Below, one piece after another: positions 9,673-19,150 of a stretch of 64,000 bases of DNA. Source of the stretch: Pseudomonas sp. TH41 (GTDB taxonomy: Bacteria > Pseudomonadota > Gammaproteobacteria > Pseudomonadales > Pseudomonadaceae). Every line of letters begins with the position of its first letter. The first letter of the stretch is position 1. Where the stretch lies: the NCBI RefSeq assembly GCF_016650695.1, contig NZ_JAEKFH010000003.1, positions 124,001 through 188,000 on the forward strand. Reading direction: 5' to 3'. The position numbers and the translations under genes are program-made. The notes below the pieces were generated by a model. It worked only from the letters and a program-made list of their open reading frames with translations, was not told the DNA's origin and ran no database searches.

Positions 9673-10932
9673 ATGAACATCATTACTGATCGAGTACCTG
9701 AAAACCCGCTGTGGCCTGATGGATTGACCCGTGTGCCCTACTGGGCTTTTCAGAGCGCTGCTGTGTACAAGGATGAACAGACGCGGCTGTTCCAGGGGCC
9801 TCACTGGAATTATCTTTGCCTCGAGGCTGAGATTCCCGAGCCCGGCGACTTTAAGACCAGTTTCATTGGCGAGACCTCGATTGTCGTGACCCGCGACAGC
9901 GACGGCGAACTCTACGCCTTCGAGAATCGCTGCGCGCATCGTGGCGCCCTCCTTGCCCTGGAGGACAGTGGTAAAGCCAAAGACTTCACCTGCGTGTATC
10001 ACGCCTGGAGTTACAACCTGCAAGGCGATCTGACCGGCATCGCTTTCAAGGATGGCATCAAGGGCAATGGCGGCATGGCGCCTTCGTTCTGCATGGAACA
10101 ACACGGCCCGCGCAAGCTGCGCGTAGCGACTGTCCACGGCCTGGTGTTCGGCAGCTTCAGCGATGACGTGCCCGATATAGAAGAGTACCTGGGGGAGGAA
10201 ATCCTCAGCCGTATTGAGCGCGTTCTGGGCGGACGCAAGCCAGTGGTTCTGGGCCGCTTCACCCAGATGCTGCCCAACAACTGGAAGTTGTACATCGAGA
10301 ACGTCAAAGACTCGTACCACGCCAGTATCCTGCATCTGTTTTTCACCACCTTCGAGATCAACCGCCTGTCTCAACGCGGCGCGATCATCGTCGATGAGAG
10401 CGGCGGACATCACGTCAGCTACTCGGCCATCGACCGTGAAGCCGAACGTCAGGCCGAGCGCGATGCCTCCTATGCAGAACAAAGCATCCGCTCCGACAGC
10501 GCCTATCAGTTGCAGGATCCCTCTTTGCTCGAAGGCTTCAGTGAAGTCGGTGATGACGTCACGCTGCAAATCCTGTCGATCTTCCCCTGCTTCGTACTGC
10601 AACAGATCCAGAATTCGGTCGCTGTCCGCCAAGTGCTGCCACGGGGCGTGGAAACGACTCAGCTCAACTGGACCTACCTGGGCTTTGAAGACGACACGCC
10701 CGAACAACGACTGACGCGTCTGAAGCAGGCCAACCTTGTCGGTCCCGCTGGCTATATCTCCATGGAAGATGGTTGCGTAGGCGGCTTTGTCCAGCGTGGC
10801 ATCGCTGGCGCCTCCAATCACAGCGCGGTGCTGGAAATGGGCGGGACTGACGCCGAATCGAGTGATAGCCGGATTACGGAAGCGTCTATCCGCGGTTTCT
10901 GGAAGGCCTATCGCGCAGCCATGGATCTATGA
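9673..10932 (+). CDS. tphA2: Rieske aromatic-ring dioxygenase, large subunit (terephthalate 1,2-dioxygenase-like)
   Basis: A 419-residue alpha subunit of a ring-hydroxylating oxygenase. The Rieske [2Fe-2S] ligands are visible as CAH...CVYH at about residues 92-116. The mononuclear iron site is DSYHASILH (Asp, His, His) at about 213-221. The sequence around [16 protein letters not shown] and the later [11 protein letters not shown] stretch resemble TphA2 of terephthalate degraders; salicylate 5-hydroxylase large subunits (NagG) are close relatives. The presence of a PdxA-like dihydrodiol dehydrogenase, needed after dioxygenation but not after monohydroxylation, favours the TphA2 reading. The gene overlaps the beta subunit by ATGA. 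The substrate is inferred as terephthalate or a similar para-carboxylated aromatic. Confidence 0.8.
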   Translation: MNIITDRVPENPLWPDGLTRVPYWAFQSAAVYKDEQTRLFQGPHWNYLCLEAEIPEPGDFKTSFIGETSIVVTRDSDGELYAFENRCAHRGALLALEDSGKAKDFTCVYHAWSYNLQGDLTGIAFKDGIKGNGGMAPSFCMEQHGPRKLRVATVHGLVFGSFSDDVPDIEEYLGEEILSRIERVLGGRKPVVLGRFTQMLPNNWKLYIENVKDSYHASILHLFFTTFEINRLSQRGAIIVDESGGHHVSYSAIDREAERQAERDASYAEQSIRSDSAYQLQDPSLLEGFSEVGDDVTLQILSIFPCFVLQQIQNSVAVRQVLPRGVETTQLNWTYLGFEDDTPEQRLTRLKQANLVGPAGYISMEDGCVGGFVQRGIAGASNHSAVLEMGGTDAESSDSRITEASIRGFWKAYRAAMDL

Positions 10933-11417
10933 AGAGGGAATCATTCGTGACACATAATATTTTTGCACTGATCAGCCAGACTCAAGCCCTATATGCCCGC
11001 TGCATCGATGAAGGCCCGCTAGAAGCATGGCCGGAGTTTTTCCTGGAGAAGTGCCTGTATACCGTTACTACCGCCGATAACTACCGACAAGGATTGCCCG
11101 CTGGCATGATTTGGGCCGACAACCGCGGAATGTTGATTGACCGGGTATCCGCCTTGCGCGATGCCAATATCTACGAGCGGCACAGCTACCGCCATATGCT
11201 CAATCAGCCAGTGATCATGGAATGCAACGGCAACCTGGTGCGCAGCGAGACTGCATTCCTGGTGCTGCGCATCATGCGCGACGGCACGACCGAGAACTTC
11301 GTCTCCGGCCGCTATATCGATTGCTACCGGGTCGAAGGCGAAACAGCCATGTTGGCTGAACGAACCGTGGTGTGCGACAGCTCACGCATCGACACGCTGC
11401 TGGCGCTGCCGCTATGA
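10929..11417 (+). CDS. tphA3: Aromatic-ring dioxygenase, small (beta) subunit
   Basis: A 162-residue beta subunit of the SnoaL-like ring-hydroxylating oxygenase family. Segments such as [13 protein letters not shown] and the C-terminal [14 protein letters not shown] are very like TphA3. It supports the alpha subunit in an alpha3beta3 enzyme and has no metal site of its own. The ATG at 10929 overlaps the alpha-subunit stop. A GTG at 10947 preceded by AGAGGGAA is an alternative and perhaps better start. Its stop overlaps the next gene's ATG at 11414. Confidence 0.82.
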   Translation: MKRESFVTHNIFALISQTQALYARCIDEGPLEAWPEFFLEKCLYTVTTADNYRQGLPAGMIWADNRGMLIDRVSALRDANIYERHSYRHMLNQPVIMECNGNLVRSETAFLVLRIMRDGTTENFVSGRYIDCYRVEGETAMLAERTVVCDSSRIDTLLALPL

Positions 11418-12412
11418 GGCTGCCGGCATCGCGAATCCTCTTGAGCATCGGCGACCCCAACGGCATCGGCCCGGAAGTCGCTGTCAAAGCCGTCGCGGCT
11501 CTGCAGAACGAACCCGAGTTGAATCCGGTCATTGTCGGCGATCGGTTTGTCGTCGAAGCCTATGCGCAGGACGTTGGCCTACGAGTCAAAGAGACTGACG
11601 GCACCGCACCGGCAGAAGCGGGAGTGATCCACATGCTGCCCGTACATAGTCTGGCATCCGAGGCTTTCGTGCCTGGGCAAGTGAATGCCTCGGCAGGTGC
11701 TGCCACGGTGGATTATTTGTCTGCCGCAGTGGTGGGTCTGAGCCTGGGCCGGGCACGCGGCATTGTCGCGTGCCCGCATTCCGAGACGGCGATCAATGCC
11801 GCCGGCATCGATTTTTCCGGTTACCCAAACCTGCTGGCCAAACTGGTAGGCGTCGAGTCCGACCGTGTGTTTCTGATGCTGATCGGTGCGGGGATGCGGA
11901 TCGTCCACGTCACCTTGCACGAGCGCCTGGCCGATTCACTGGCCAGGCTGACGCCCGAGCTGGTGGTGGCCGCAGGTCATGCAGCAGTTTCTGCACTCCA
12001 CGCGCTGGGCATCAATGCTCCGCGCATTGGCGTCTTCGGCATCAATCCCCATGCGGGTGAAAACGGCCTCTTCGGTCGGGATGATCAGCAGATAACTGTT
12101 CCGGCCGTCGAGCGCCTGCGGCAGGCAGGTATCGATGCCCATGGGCCGGTCGGCGCCGATCTGATGCTCGGCCAAAATGGCTATGACGCCTTTATTGCCA
12201 TGTATCACGACCAGGGTCACATCCCGATCAAACTGCTGGCCGGGCGAACCGCTTCGGCGCTGTCCATCGGTGCCGGCCTGATCTTTTCCAGCGTGGGCCA
12301 CGGCTCGGCATTCGATATCGCCGGTAAAAACCTCGCTGATCCCGAAGCGGTGATCCGCGCGTTGCGCCTGGTAGGTGGCGCGGCTCTTTCCAGCCAGGAG
12401 GTTTTGGCATGA
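11414..12412 (+). CDS. tphB: PdxA-like NAD-dependent cis-dihydrodiol dehydrogenase (TphB-like)
   Basis: 332 residues of the PdxA/TphB family. The family start ILLSIGDPNGIGPE is at about residues 9-22 and the metal/substrate site segments HDQGHIPIKLL and SVGHGSAFDIAGKNLAD lie towards the C-terminus. Classical PdxA acts in pyridoxal synthesis. Within dioxygenase operons the family oxidises and decarboxylates the cis-dihydrodiol carboxylate (to protocatechuate in terephthalate degradation). I chose the ATG at 11414, which overlaps the upstream stop. The gene is also coupled to the reductase gene by ATGA at 12409. No protocatechuate ring-cleavage gene is in the window; Pseudomonas normally has these elsewhere. 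Confidence 0.82.
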   Translation: MRLPASRILLSIGDPNGIGPEVAVKAVAALQNEPELNPVIVGDRFVVEAYAQDVGLRVKETDGTAPAEAGVIHMLPVHSLASEAFVPGQVNASAGAATVDYLSAAVVGLSLGRARGIVACPHSETAINAAGIDFSGYPNLLAKLVGVESDRVFLMLIGAGMRIVHVTLHERLADSLARLTPELVVAAGHAAVSALHALGINAPRIGVFGINPHAGENGLFGRDDQQITVPAVERLRQAGIDAHGPVGADLMLGQNGYDAFIAMYHDQGHIPIKLLAGRTASALSIGAGLIFSSVGHGSAFDIAGKNLADPEAVIRALRLVGGAALSSQEVLA

Positions 12413-13419
12413 CGTTCGACGTAACAGTCTCTGGATCGGACATTGTCTTTCCCTGCGAGCCCGACGAGACAGTGCTGGATGCTGCCGAGCGGGCGGGGTT
12501 TTCGATCCCCTACTCCTGCCGCAAGGGCGTGTGCTCGACCTGCGAAGGCGGCTTGATCGCCGGGGAATTGCAAGTGCGCGGACAAGGGATCGCACGCGGG
12601 CCTGCCACGGGGGTGCTGCTGTGTCAGGCGCGTCCGTGCTCGTCGGTGGAAATCGCCCCCAAACGCATCGTTCAACGCGCGGCGCCGGTGCGTAAGGTCA
12701 TTACCACCAAGGTCCATCGCCTCACCCGCCCCAACGCCGATGTCGTGGTTCTGCACCTACGCTTCCCTTCGGGTGTGCGTGCCAAATTCCAGGCCGGTCA
12801 ATACCTGAAAGTGTTGATGGAGGATGGTGACAGCCGTAACTACTCCATGGCCAATGCGCCCCATGAGAGCGATGGCGTGCAACTGCATATTCGCCATGTT
12901 CCCGGAGGGCGCTTTTCCGAGGGCGTGCTGGCAGGATTGGAAAAAGGAGACACGCTCAACGTCGAGCTGCCCTATGGCGAATTCTCACTGGACGAAGAGG
13001 TCGACCATCCGGTCATCCTGCTGGGCACCGGTACGGGCATGGCGCCGCTCAAGTCCATCATCGAAGACCAGATCAAACGCGGTGGCTCAAGACCCATGCA
13101 CCTGTTCTGGGGGGCACGCAACAGCGACGACCTGTACCTCGGCGACCTGCCGGCACTATGGTCCAGGCGCCTGCCCGGGTTCAGCTTCACCCCGGTGCTT
13201 TCCGAGCCCGAGCCAGGCTGGTCCGGCCGTACCGGTTGGGTGCACCGCGCAGTTCTCGAGGATTACCCCGACCTGGGTGCCTATCAAGTGTATGCGTGCG
13301 GTAATCCGATCATGACAACCGCGGCGCTCAATGACCTGACTGCCGAAGGCCAGTTGTCGCCTGACGCATTCTTCTGCGACGCCTTCGTACCCTCTGGAGA
13401 GATCCAGCCGCCTTCATAG
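12409..13419 (+). CDS. tphA1: Dioxygenase reductase: ferredoxin plus FAD/NAD domains (TphA1-like)
   Basis: A 336-residue single-chain reductase. The N-terminal plant-type [2Fe-2S] domain carries CRKGVCSTC and a fourth Cys in LLCQ (residues about 35-75). A FAD-binding domain with RNYS (about 140) and an NAD-binding domain with LLGTGTGMAPLKS (about 205) follow. It passes electrons from NADH to the Rieske centre of the dioxygenase. The domain order ferredoxin-FAD-NAD and the length match TphA1. Gene order alpha, beta, dehydrogenase, reductase is that of known tphA2A3BA1 operons. The terminator hairpin at 13406-13429 overlaps its last codons. Confidence 0.85.
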   Translation: MTFDVTVSGSDIVFPCEPDETVLDAAERAGFSIPYSCRKGVCSTCEGGLIAGELQVRGQGIARGPATGVLLCQARPCSSVEIAPKRIVQRAAPVRKVITTKVHRLTRPNADVVVLHLRFPSGVRAKFQAGQYLKVLMEDGDSRNYSMANAPHESDGVQLHIRHVPGGRFSEGVLAGLEKGDTLNVELPYGEFSLDEEVDHPVILLGTGTGMAPLKSIIEDQIKRGGSRPMHLFWGARNSDDLYLGDLPALWSRRLPGFSFTPVLSEPEPGWSGRTGWVHRAVLEDYPDLGAYQVYACGNPIMTTAALNDLTAEGQLSPDAFFCDAFVPSGEIQPPS

Positions 13420-13429
13420 GCGGCTTTTT
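13406..13429 (+). terminator. Rho-independent terminator at the end of the dioxygenase operon
   Basis: GCCGCC (13407-13412), a 6-base loop and GGCGGC (13419-13424) are followed by a run of T. The hairpin begins inside the 3' end of the reductase gene. It should reduce read-through into the MFS gene. Confidence 0.75.
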
Positions 13430-13489
13430 CTCCGCCTGCGTGTGCACGCAATAAAAACAACAAGGCCAAAATGGCCATGAGGAAAAACC

Positions 13490-14826
13490 ATGTTGCCCGA
13501 ATCAAAGCCCTTGCAGCTTCCGCAGTTCGTGGATGAACGACCCGTGAGTCCGTTTCAGTACGTGGTCATCATTCTGTGCGGTCTTGTCATGTTCCTCGAT
13601 GGGTTCGATACCCAGGCCATTAGTTACATGGCGCCTTATATAGCCAGTGAATGGAATCTGCCCAGGCAGATGCTGGGACCGATATTTTCTTCGTCGCTCG
13701 CTGGTTTGATGATTGGCTATCTGGTGCTTACCCCACTGTCCGAACGCTTTGGACATAAGAAAGCAATCATAGTCAGCACCATTGTCTTCAGCCTTTGCAC
13801 CTTGGCATCGGTATGGGCCAACAACGTGACCGAGCTGATGATCCTGCGCTTTATCACGGGGGTCGGCCTGGGTGCCGCAGCCCCAAGCGCGATCGCCATG
13901 ACCGGCGAATACAGCCCCAAACGCTTTCGTGCAACCTTTGTTCTGGCTATTTACTGCGGTTTTTCCCTCGGGTTCATCGCGGCTGGCCTGGCGGCGAACT
14001 GGTTCATCCCCCACTTCGGCTGGCGCTCGATGTTCTGGATCGGAGCCCTGGCGCCCTTGATGCTGATACCCGTACTGATTCGTTTCCTGCCGGAATCCAT
14101 GGTGTTCATGATCCAGCGCAAGGTAGCAGCCGAGCGAATCCTGAAAATTTTCCGAAAAATAGACCCAACCATTGCACGACAGGAGAAGCCGACATTCATC
14201 GTCGACGCTCTCGAGCAAGGGCAAGGGCAACGTGGAGCACTCGCCAGTCTGTTCACCCGTGATCGGGTATTGGGCACCGTACTGTTATGGCTGGTGTTCG
14301 CGATTAACCTGGGGGAGTTCTACGCCTTGCAAAGCTGGTTGCCATCAATCATGACGGGGCTCAACTACCCAATGAGCACCGTGGTGATGGCTACCACACT
14401 GACCACCGTGGGCGGTATCGCGGCTGCGTTCATTACCGGCCCCTCCATGGACCGGTTGGGCGCCTACAAAACCCTGGGCATTCTTTATCTCGTCGGATTC
14501 GTGTGCGTGGCATTGACCGGTCTGGCGTTCAAAAGCCCGCTGTGGATGCTGTTGATCGCCAACTTCCTCGCAGGCTGCTGCATCAGCGGCGGGCAAAAAA
14601 GCCTCATCGCCCTGGCGGCGGTTTTCTACCCGGCGCCGATACGTTCGACCGGAGTCGGTTGGGCATCGGACGGATCGGCGGGATTACTGGCCCCATCGTG
14701 GTCGGCGCAGCCTTGGGTATGGGCTGGTCACCCTCGGCAGTTTTCTATGCCATGGCCGTGCCGATGTTGATCGCCGGGTTACTCGTCCTGTTTCTCGGTC
14801 GACGATACGGCGGCAGCACGCTTTAA
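13490..14826 (+). pseudogene. Aromatic-acid MFS transporter (AAHS family), frameshifted near 14663
   Basis: A PcaK/BenK-type aromatic acid:H+ symporter. LDGFDTQAISYMAPYIA is in the first helix, the loop 2-3 motif reads GHKKA, and the arrangement is twelve-helix. Up to about 14661 the protein follows frame 13490 (RSTGVGWA). The expected continuation GIGRIGGITGPIVVGAALG lies in another frame that stays open to the stop at 14826. The observed junction TTGGGCATC is what remains if seven bases between two TGGG repeats are lost. Without correction the product ends at 14770, missing about the last two helices. It could be a recent inactivation or a sequencing error. Confidence 0.8.
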
Positions 14827-15057
14827 AACACGAACGGTACTACTCGACAACTTCAATGAAAGCTCACCAAGGGATGAATAAGGATTTACGTCCCTTGAAA
14901 ACAACCCACTCTTTATTCAACGCAAACGCAGAGCACTTCTTTCCAAAGCATCGAAACGTTTAATCCGGAACAACATCGACGCGAATTCAACTTCATGTTG
15001 AGGCATCCCCGCGCGTGTCTACCTGCCCCATGAACAATAAAAAACAGGAGTCATCTG

Positions 15058-16491
15058 ATGTTCAGCACAACACTGAAGCGTTACTCGTTCCACTTGCCGA
15101 TCATTATGGCCCTCGGCCAAACGGTTCTGTCGACCGCTCAGGCCCAAGAGATTCAGTCCACGCCTCCCTCGCCCCTTGAGATATCCCGCCCTTTGCGTCC
15201 GGGACCGGCGCGCTGGGTGGAGGATTATCGCTTTCTCGATAACCCGGCAAAACGCACGGACCCGTTCGATGCATTGCGTTTTCAGCGCCTGTCAGACTCT
15301 GCCTGGCTGCAGACCGGAGCGGAACTGCGTTATCGCGCCGATGCGGCGGACCAACCGGTGTTCGGCCTGCGCGGAGTAAAGGACGACTCTTATTTAATGC
15401 AACGTGCGCAAGTACATGTCGACCTGCACTTATTCGACGACAGCCTGCGCACCTTTATCCAATTACAAAATACTCGGACATGGGGTAAGGACTTGCCCAG
15501 CCCTTCCGATCAGAGCCGTAATGAAATACAACAGGCCTTTATCGACGGAAATCTTCATTACCAGAGCGGCACATTGACAACGCGGGTCGGTCGGCAGGAG
15601 ATGGCTTACGGTAATCAGGTACTGGTGACCTATCGCGAAATCCCCAACATACGGCAGTCGTTTGATGGTGTGCGCCTGAGCTGGATTGCAAAGGATGGTT
15701 ACAAGATGGACGCGTTCGCCACCAGACCCGTGGTTAGCAGAGACAATGGCTCGTTCAACGACCCAAGTAATCATCAGCAAAAGTTCTACGGGCTCTATGG
15801 CACCCTGCCCCTGTCCAGCGTGTTGAAAGCCGATCTGTACGCCTTTGGCCTGGAAACAGAGCAGCGCAAGCTCGACGGTTTTACCGGAGAGGACAATCGC
15901 TACACCTTCGGCACGCGGTTGTTCGGCACATGGAATAAATTCGACTGGAGCTGGGATCTGATGAAGCAGGTGGGCCATATGGCCAGCGCCGACATCGATG
16001 CCTGGGCGGTTTCCAGCGACAGCGGTTATACCTTTGCGGGTCCCTGGAAAGCGCGTCTGGGTTTGCGTGTCGATGCCGCGAGCGGTGATAAGGATGGCGA
16101 TCACAAGGCCGGTACTTTCGACCCATTGTTTCCCAAGAACGCCTTCTACGGACAGGCCAGCCTGACAACGTTGTCGAACATCATTCTGGTAGGCCCGACA
16201 CTCAGGTTCTCTCCCTTCAACAAGTTCCGTTTCGAACCGGGCATATTTGCTGCCTGGCGAGAAAGCAACGATGACGGCGTCTATTTGCCAGGCATGACCA
16301 CAGTCCCCGGAACAACCACCAGCAGTGGAAAACGCTTGGGCACCCTGTATCAGGCCAACGCCAATTGGACGCCGACCGCTAACGTTTCCGTTGATCTCGA
16401 CTATTTGTTCTACGACATCGGTTCGGCGATCGAAAGCGCCGGCGGCAACAACTCGCAAATACTGGTGCTGCGCTCCACGTTTCGCTTTTAG
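15058..16491 (+). CDS. Outer-membrane porin, alginate-export (AlgE-like) family
   Basis: A 477-residue exported barrel protein. The signal peptide ends at about residue 30 (AQA-QE). The mature part contains long alternating hydrophobic strands, the motif RVGRQEMAYGNQVLV (about 175-190) and a terminal STFRF with C-terminal Phe. These are typical of the PF13372 alginate_exp porin family, which is widespread in catabolic clusters as a specific outer-membrane channel. It is 231 bases downstream of the transporter and on the same strand, so it probably admits the aromatic substrate. Start ATG follows ACAGGAG. Confidence 0.82.
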   Translation: MFSTTLKRYSFHLPIIMALGQTVLSTAQAQEIQSTPPSPLEISRPLRPGPARWVEDYRFLDNPAKRTDPFDALRFQRLSDSAWLQTGAELRYRADAADQPVFGLRGVKDDSYLMQRAQVHVDLHLFDDSLRTFIQLQNTRTWGKDLPSPSDQSRNEIQQAFIDGNLHYQSGTLTTRVGRQEMAYGNQVLVTYREIPNIRQSFDGVRLSWIAKDGYKMDAFATRPVVSRDNGSFNDPSNHQQKFYGLYGTLPLSSVLKADLYAFGLETEQRKLDGFTGEDNRYTFGTRLFGTWNKFDWSWDLMKQVGHMASADIDAWAVSSDSGYTFAGPWKARLGLRVDAASGDKDGDHKAGTFDPLFPKNAFYGQASLTTLSNIILVGPTLRFSPFNKFRFEPGIFAAWRESNDDGVYLPGMTTVPGTTTSSGKRLGTLYQANANWTPTANVSVDLDYLFYDIGSAIESAGGNNSQILVLRSTFRF

Positions 16492-16888
16492 GCGTCAAGA
16501 ACATCCGGCAGGAACGCTGCTCGGCAATTCATTAAATTTGACGTCGACAAAGACGTTGACTGCGCGCACCAGATTGATATCGGTGAATCGTCGAGGCTTT
16601 CCGACAGTAAGGTGCTTGGCCTCGATATTCACCTTGAATACAAGTGTTTTAATTCATCACCCTAAAATCCATCTGATACGGTTTTTTTTCGATCACCTGA
16701 GCCTTTTTCGTCAACCAACAGTCTATAAAGTGCATGCCCGATGTTCTTTCAAACAACAAAAAGCAGCCAACTAGCTTTGGCTCTTGGGCACACTGACGCG
16801 CCCAAGAATTTAGACCATCCCAGGATCAACAATAGAACCCTGTTTATCAGAAAGAAATGGGACAAATAACTATTCACTTGATTTGGAG
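16492..16888. other. Intergenic stretch without a recognised gene
   Basis: I see no convincing gene on either strand. It contains an AT-rich patch with an 8-T run near 16683 and separates the catabolic island from the following membrane protein. Confidence 0.6.
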
Positions 16889-17641
16889 ATGGCCGCTGTG
16901 CGAAAGCTTGGCTTGGGCTTCCTGGTAACTGGCGTTTTGGGGCAACTATCAGCACTACTATGGACCTACATGTCTACAGGACCCATTTGTCAAAATAACG
17001 TCGACAATTCATACATCCAGCAAAAAGTGACAAAGTTCGAACAACTCATCGATGACACCGCTAATAAAGTTGTGACAGAGCTCAGTACAAAACATTCCGA
17101 CGGGCTCACGCCCCTTGCGAAAAACGGATCCCACATACCCGATTCAACGGAGGCTGACGCCGTACAGTTTTTGGTCGAAAAGCCAGACGAAACTCCAGTA
17201 CTTACGCTGCCTTCATTGCCCGCACAGGCACACAAATGGACGATTATTCTCAGCGGTCTGATCACTGTTACCGGCCTGCTCTTGGCCGTATTCGCCCGCA
17301 AAAAAACCATTGATCCGCAATGGCACGTCTTTCACACCGTGCCAGGCTCGCTAATCACGCTGGAACGCCCGTGTTTGACGTGCGGCGGCTTCATTTCCCA
17401 CACTGTAAAACCCGCTTCAGCCACGCCTTCATCCGGCTTGTGGGTGATCGAAATAGCGTTGAACACACCCAACCGTCATCGCGCCACAAAAGCCATTAAG
17501 CAGCTGGAGTTGCCGGTAGCGCGTAAAGAAAACAACTTTGTCGTCATCGGCCCGTATAAACAGAAGCAGGACGCGGCTCGAGTCGTGAAAGAGTTGAGTG
17601 AAAGTCATGGCGTTAGAGGATGGATGATGGCGGGAAATTGA
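16889..17641 (+). CDS. Membrane protein with a SPOR-like C-terminal domain
   Basis: About 250 residues. An N-terminal hydrophobic segment (LGLGFLVTGVLGQLSALLW) and a second transmembrane segment at about 118-140 (WTIILSGLITVTGLLLAVFA) flank a polar, probably periplasmic, loop. The last 70 residues (LWVIEIALNTPNRHRATKAI ... NFVVIGPYKQKQDAARVVKE) have the alternating pattern of a SPOR peptidoglycan-binding fold. The C-terminal side would be cytoplasmic if both helices span, which is odd for a SPOR domain. I do not recognise a named gene. A CxxC pair (CLTC) follows the second helix. Confidence 0.6.
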   Translation: MAAVRKLGLGFLVTGVLGQLSALLWTYMSTGPICQNNVDNSYIQQKVTKFEQLIDDTANKVVTELSTKHSDGLTPLAKNGSHIPDSTEADAVQFLVEKPDETPVLTLPSLPAQAHKWTIILSGLITVTGLLLAVFARKKTIDPQWHVFHTVPGSLITLERPCLTCGGFISHTVKPASATPSSGLWVIEIALNTPNRHRATKAIKQLELPVARKENNFVVIGPYKQKQDAARVVKELSESHGVRGWMMAGN

Positions 17642-17710
17642 CATAGCCCGATTTAGCACTGGGCCGACCTCGAACAAACGGCTACTTATTTATGACACAA
17701 GAGCGCATTC

Positions 17711-18001
17711 ATGATCGCAAAAGAACTTAGGGCCGAACTCGCCCTGAAGAAATTCCTGGCCGCCAACTTATGGATCCAACTTGAACTCAGCGAGCTGAAC
17801 TACAGCCTCGCTGAAAACTGCGGGCTTTCGCCAGAAGAATATCGCCTTAAATTTCTGCAAGAAGCATTTGAAGCAGAAGCGGACGCTCACGACTGCGATT
17901 GCTGGGACTTCACTCTGCAGTGGGTAGCCGACACTAAGGAAGAACTTGAGTTGATGCGCGAAGAACGCATGAAAGAGATTTATGACTTTCTGGACGATTA
18001 G
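17711..18001 (+). CDS. Uncharacterised acidic 96-residue protein
   Basis: A small, strongly acidic and largely helical protein (LELSELNYSLAENCGLSPEE; C-terminus EIYDFLDD) with no signal peptide or membrane segment. It contains a CDCWDF motif. It follows the preceding membrane protein by 69 bases on the same strand and may be co-transcribed. No function is recognised. Confidence 0.6.
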   Translation: MIAKELRAELALKKFLAANLWIQLELSELNYSLAENCGLSPEEYRLKFLQEAFEAEADAHDCDCWDFTLQWVADTKEELELMREERMKEIYDFLDD

Positions 18002-18106
18002 CAGACTCTACAACTTTCGTAGCCTGCACAGGCCGCCAGCTTTCAAGATGAAAGACTAACTTTATCAGCAGGAGGGTTGCCCAATACCCCCCGCCCTCCT
18101 CTCGGT

Positions 18107-18961
18107 TCAAACCGCCGCATAACAATCCACTACACGCCGATATTGGCTGGGAGAAGCTCCGATGTGTTGACGGAAAAACCGTGTGAAATGACCTTGCTCG
18201 GAGAACCCGAGGTTCTCCGACAACAGGCCCAACGTCCCACTGCGCTCACGCTCAAGCCAGGCAAAAGCCCGGCGCATGCGCGCGTCGTTAAGCAACAAGG
18301 TCGGCGTCATGCCGGTATCTTTCTTGAATAGCGCAAAGAAGTGCGCCCGAGACAGACCACAAGCCCGCGCAGCATTGTCGATCGGGTTCGGATCATCGAG
18401 GTGCTCAAGCAACCAGGCGGTGCCACGGCGCACGCGCGCGTCCCGGAACTCAGCTGAGTTCGGCGCACCCAGTAGCGACAAATGCCGCCAGCTGGAAAAG
18501 TCCTCGATCAGTTCGATCAGGAAGTCGAACAGCATGAATTCCATGCGTTCTTTCGGCACGATCCCGCAGCCATGCGCTTCGGCGACCAGGATGTCGGCCA
18601 AGGTGCGATTACGACTCGACAGCTCGATGCACGACTGGGCAAAAAAGTCCGGCCGACCGCTGAGCGCCAGCGACTGCTGGGCAGTGGCCAGCCAGGCGGG
18701 CTCGATGTAGAGCGCCAGGATTACGGTGGCACCGGCACCCGGCTGCGGATCGTAGAAATGCGGCTCCCAAGCGTTGACCAATACCGCCGTGCGATCGCTG
18801 AGCGGAACCCGCCGACCGTTGACGCTGAAGTAAGTGTCTTCGCCGGACACTTTGACCAGCACATGGCATTCGGAATGGGTGTGGGTGACCAGTGAACGAT
18901 CCATATTCAGCAAGGCGACCCGGCCAAACCTGCCGTGGAAAACCCGTTGGGCAATCGACAT
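18107..18961 (-). CDS. AraC-family transcriptional regulator
   Basis: 284 residues from the ATG at 18961, which is preceded by GGAGGAAT; an upstream in-frame start lacks a ribosome site. The N-terminal cupin-like sensing domain (HTHSECHVLVKVSGEDTYF) is at about residues 25-60. The C-terminal double helix-turn-helix is at about 180-280, ending in GFSEQGHFTRFFRQHIGASP, the AraC signature. It lies downstream of XdhC on the same strand, next to the molybdenum-hydroxylase cluster, and is the likely regulator of that cluster. Confidence 0.85.
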   Translation of the reverse strand: MSIAQRVFHGRFGRVALLNMDRSLVTHTHSECHVLVKVSGEDTYFSVNGRRVPLSDRTAVLVNAWEPHFYDPQPGAGATVILALYIEPAWLATAQQSLALSGRPDFFAQSCIELSSRNRTLADILVAEAHGCGIVPKERMEFMLFDFLIELIEDFSSWRHLSLLGAPNSAEFRDARVRRGTAWLLEHLDDPNPIDNAARACGLSRAHFFALFKKDTGMTPTLLLNDARMRRAFAWLERERSGTLGLLSENLGFSEQGHFTRFFRQHIGASPSQYRRVVDCYAAV

Positions 18962-19150
18962 CAGATTCCTCCGCTCGCTTGAAGCGATATTGTTACCGAC
19001 CACAATGAAGGATCATCGCGGCGTCTATCTGTTTCTGAACCCCGGCGATCACTCAATGTTTCAGCAGCACTTGGCTGGCCACTATCGCGCGCGAATGACC
19101 GAGCGTCTACCTCGACTTTCGCAGCCCCCACGCTCATCGGATAAACCGCC

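Noticed and set aside
9508..10821. 437-codon minus-strand frame opposite the dioxygenase large subunit
   Set aside because: Antisense shadow in GC-rich DNA; it runs into the IclR intergenic region and has no motif.
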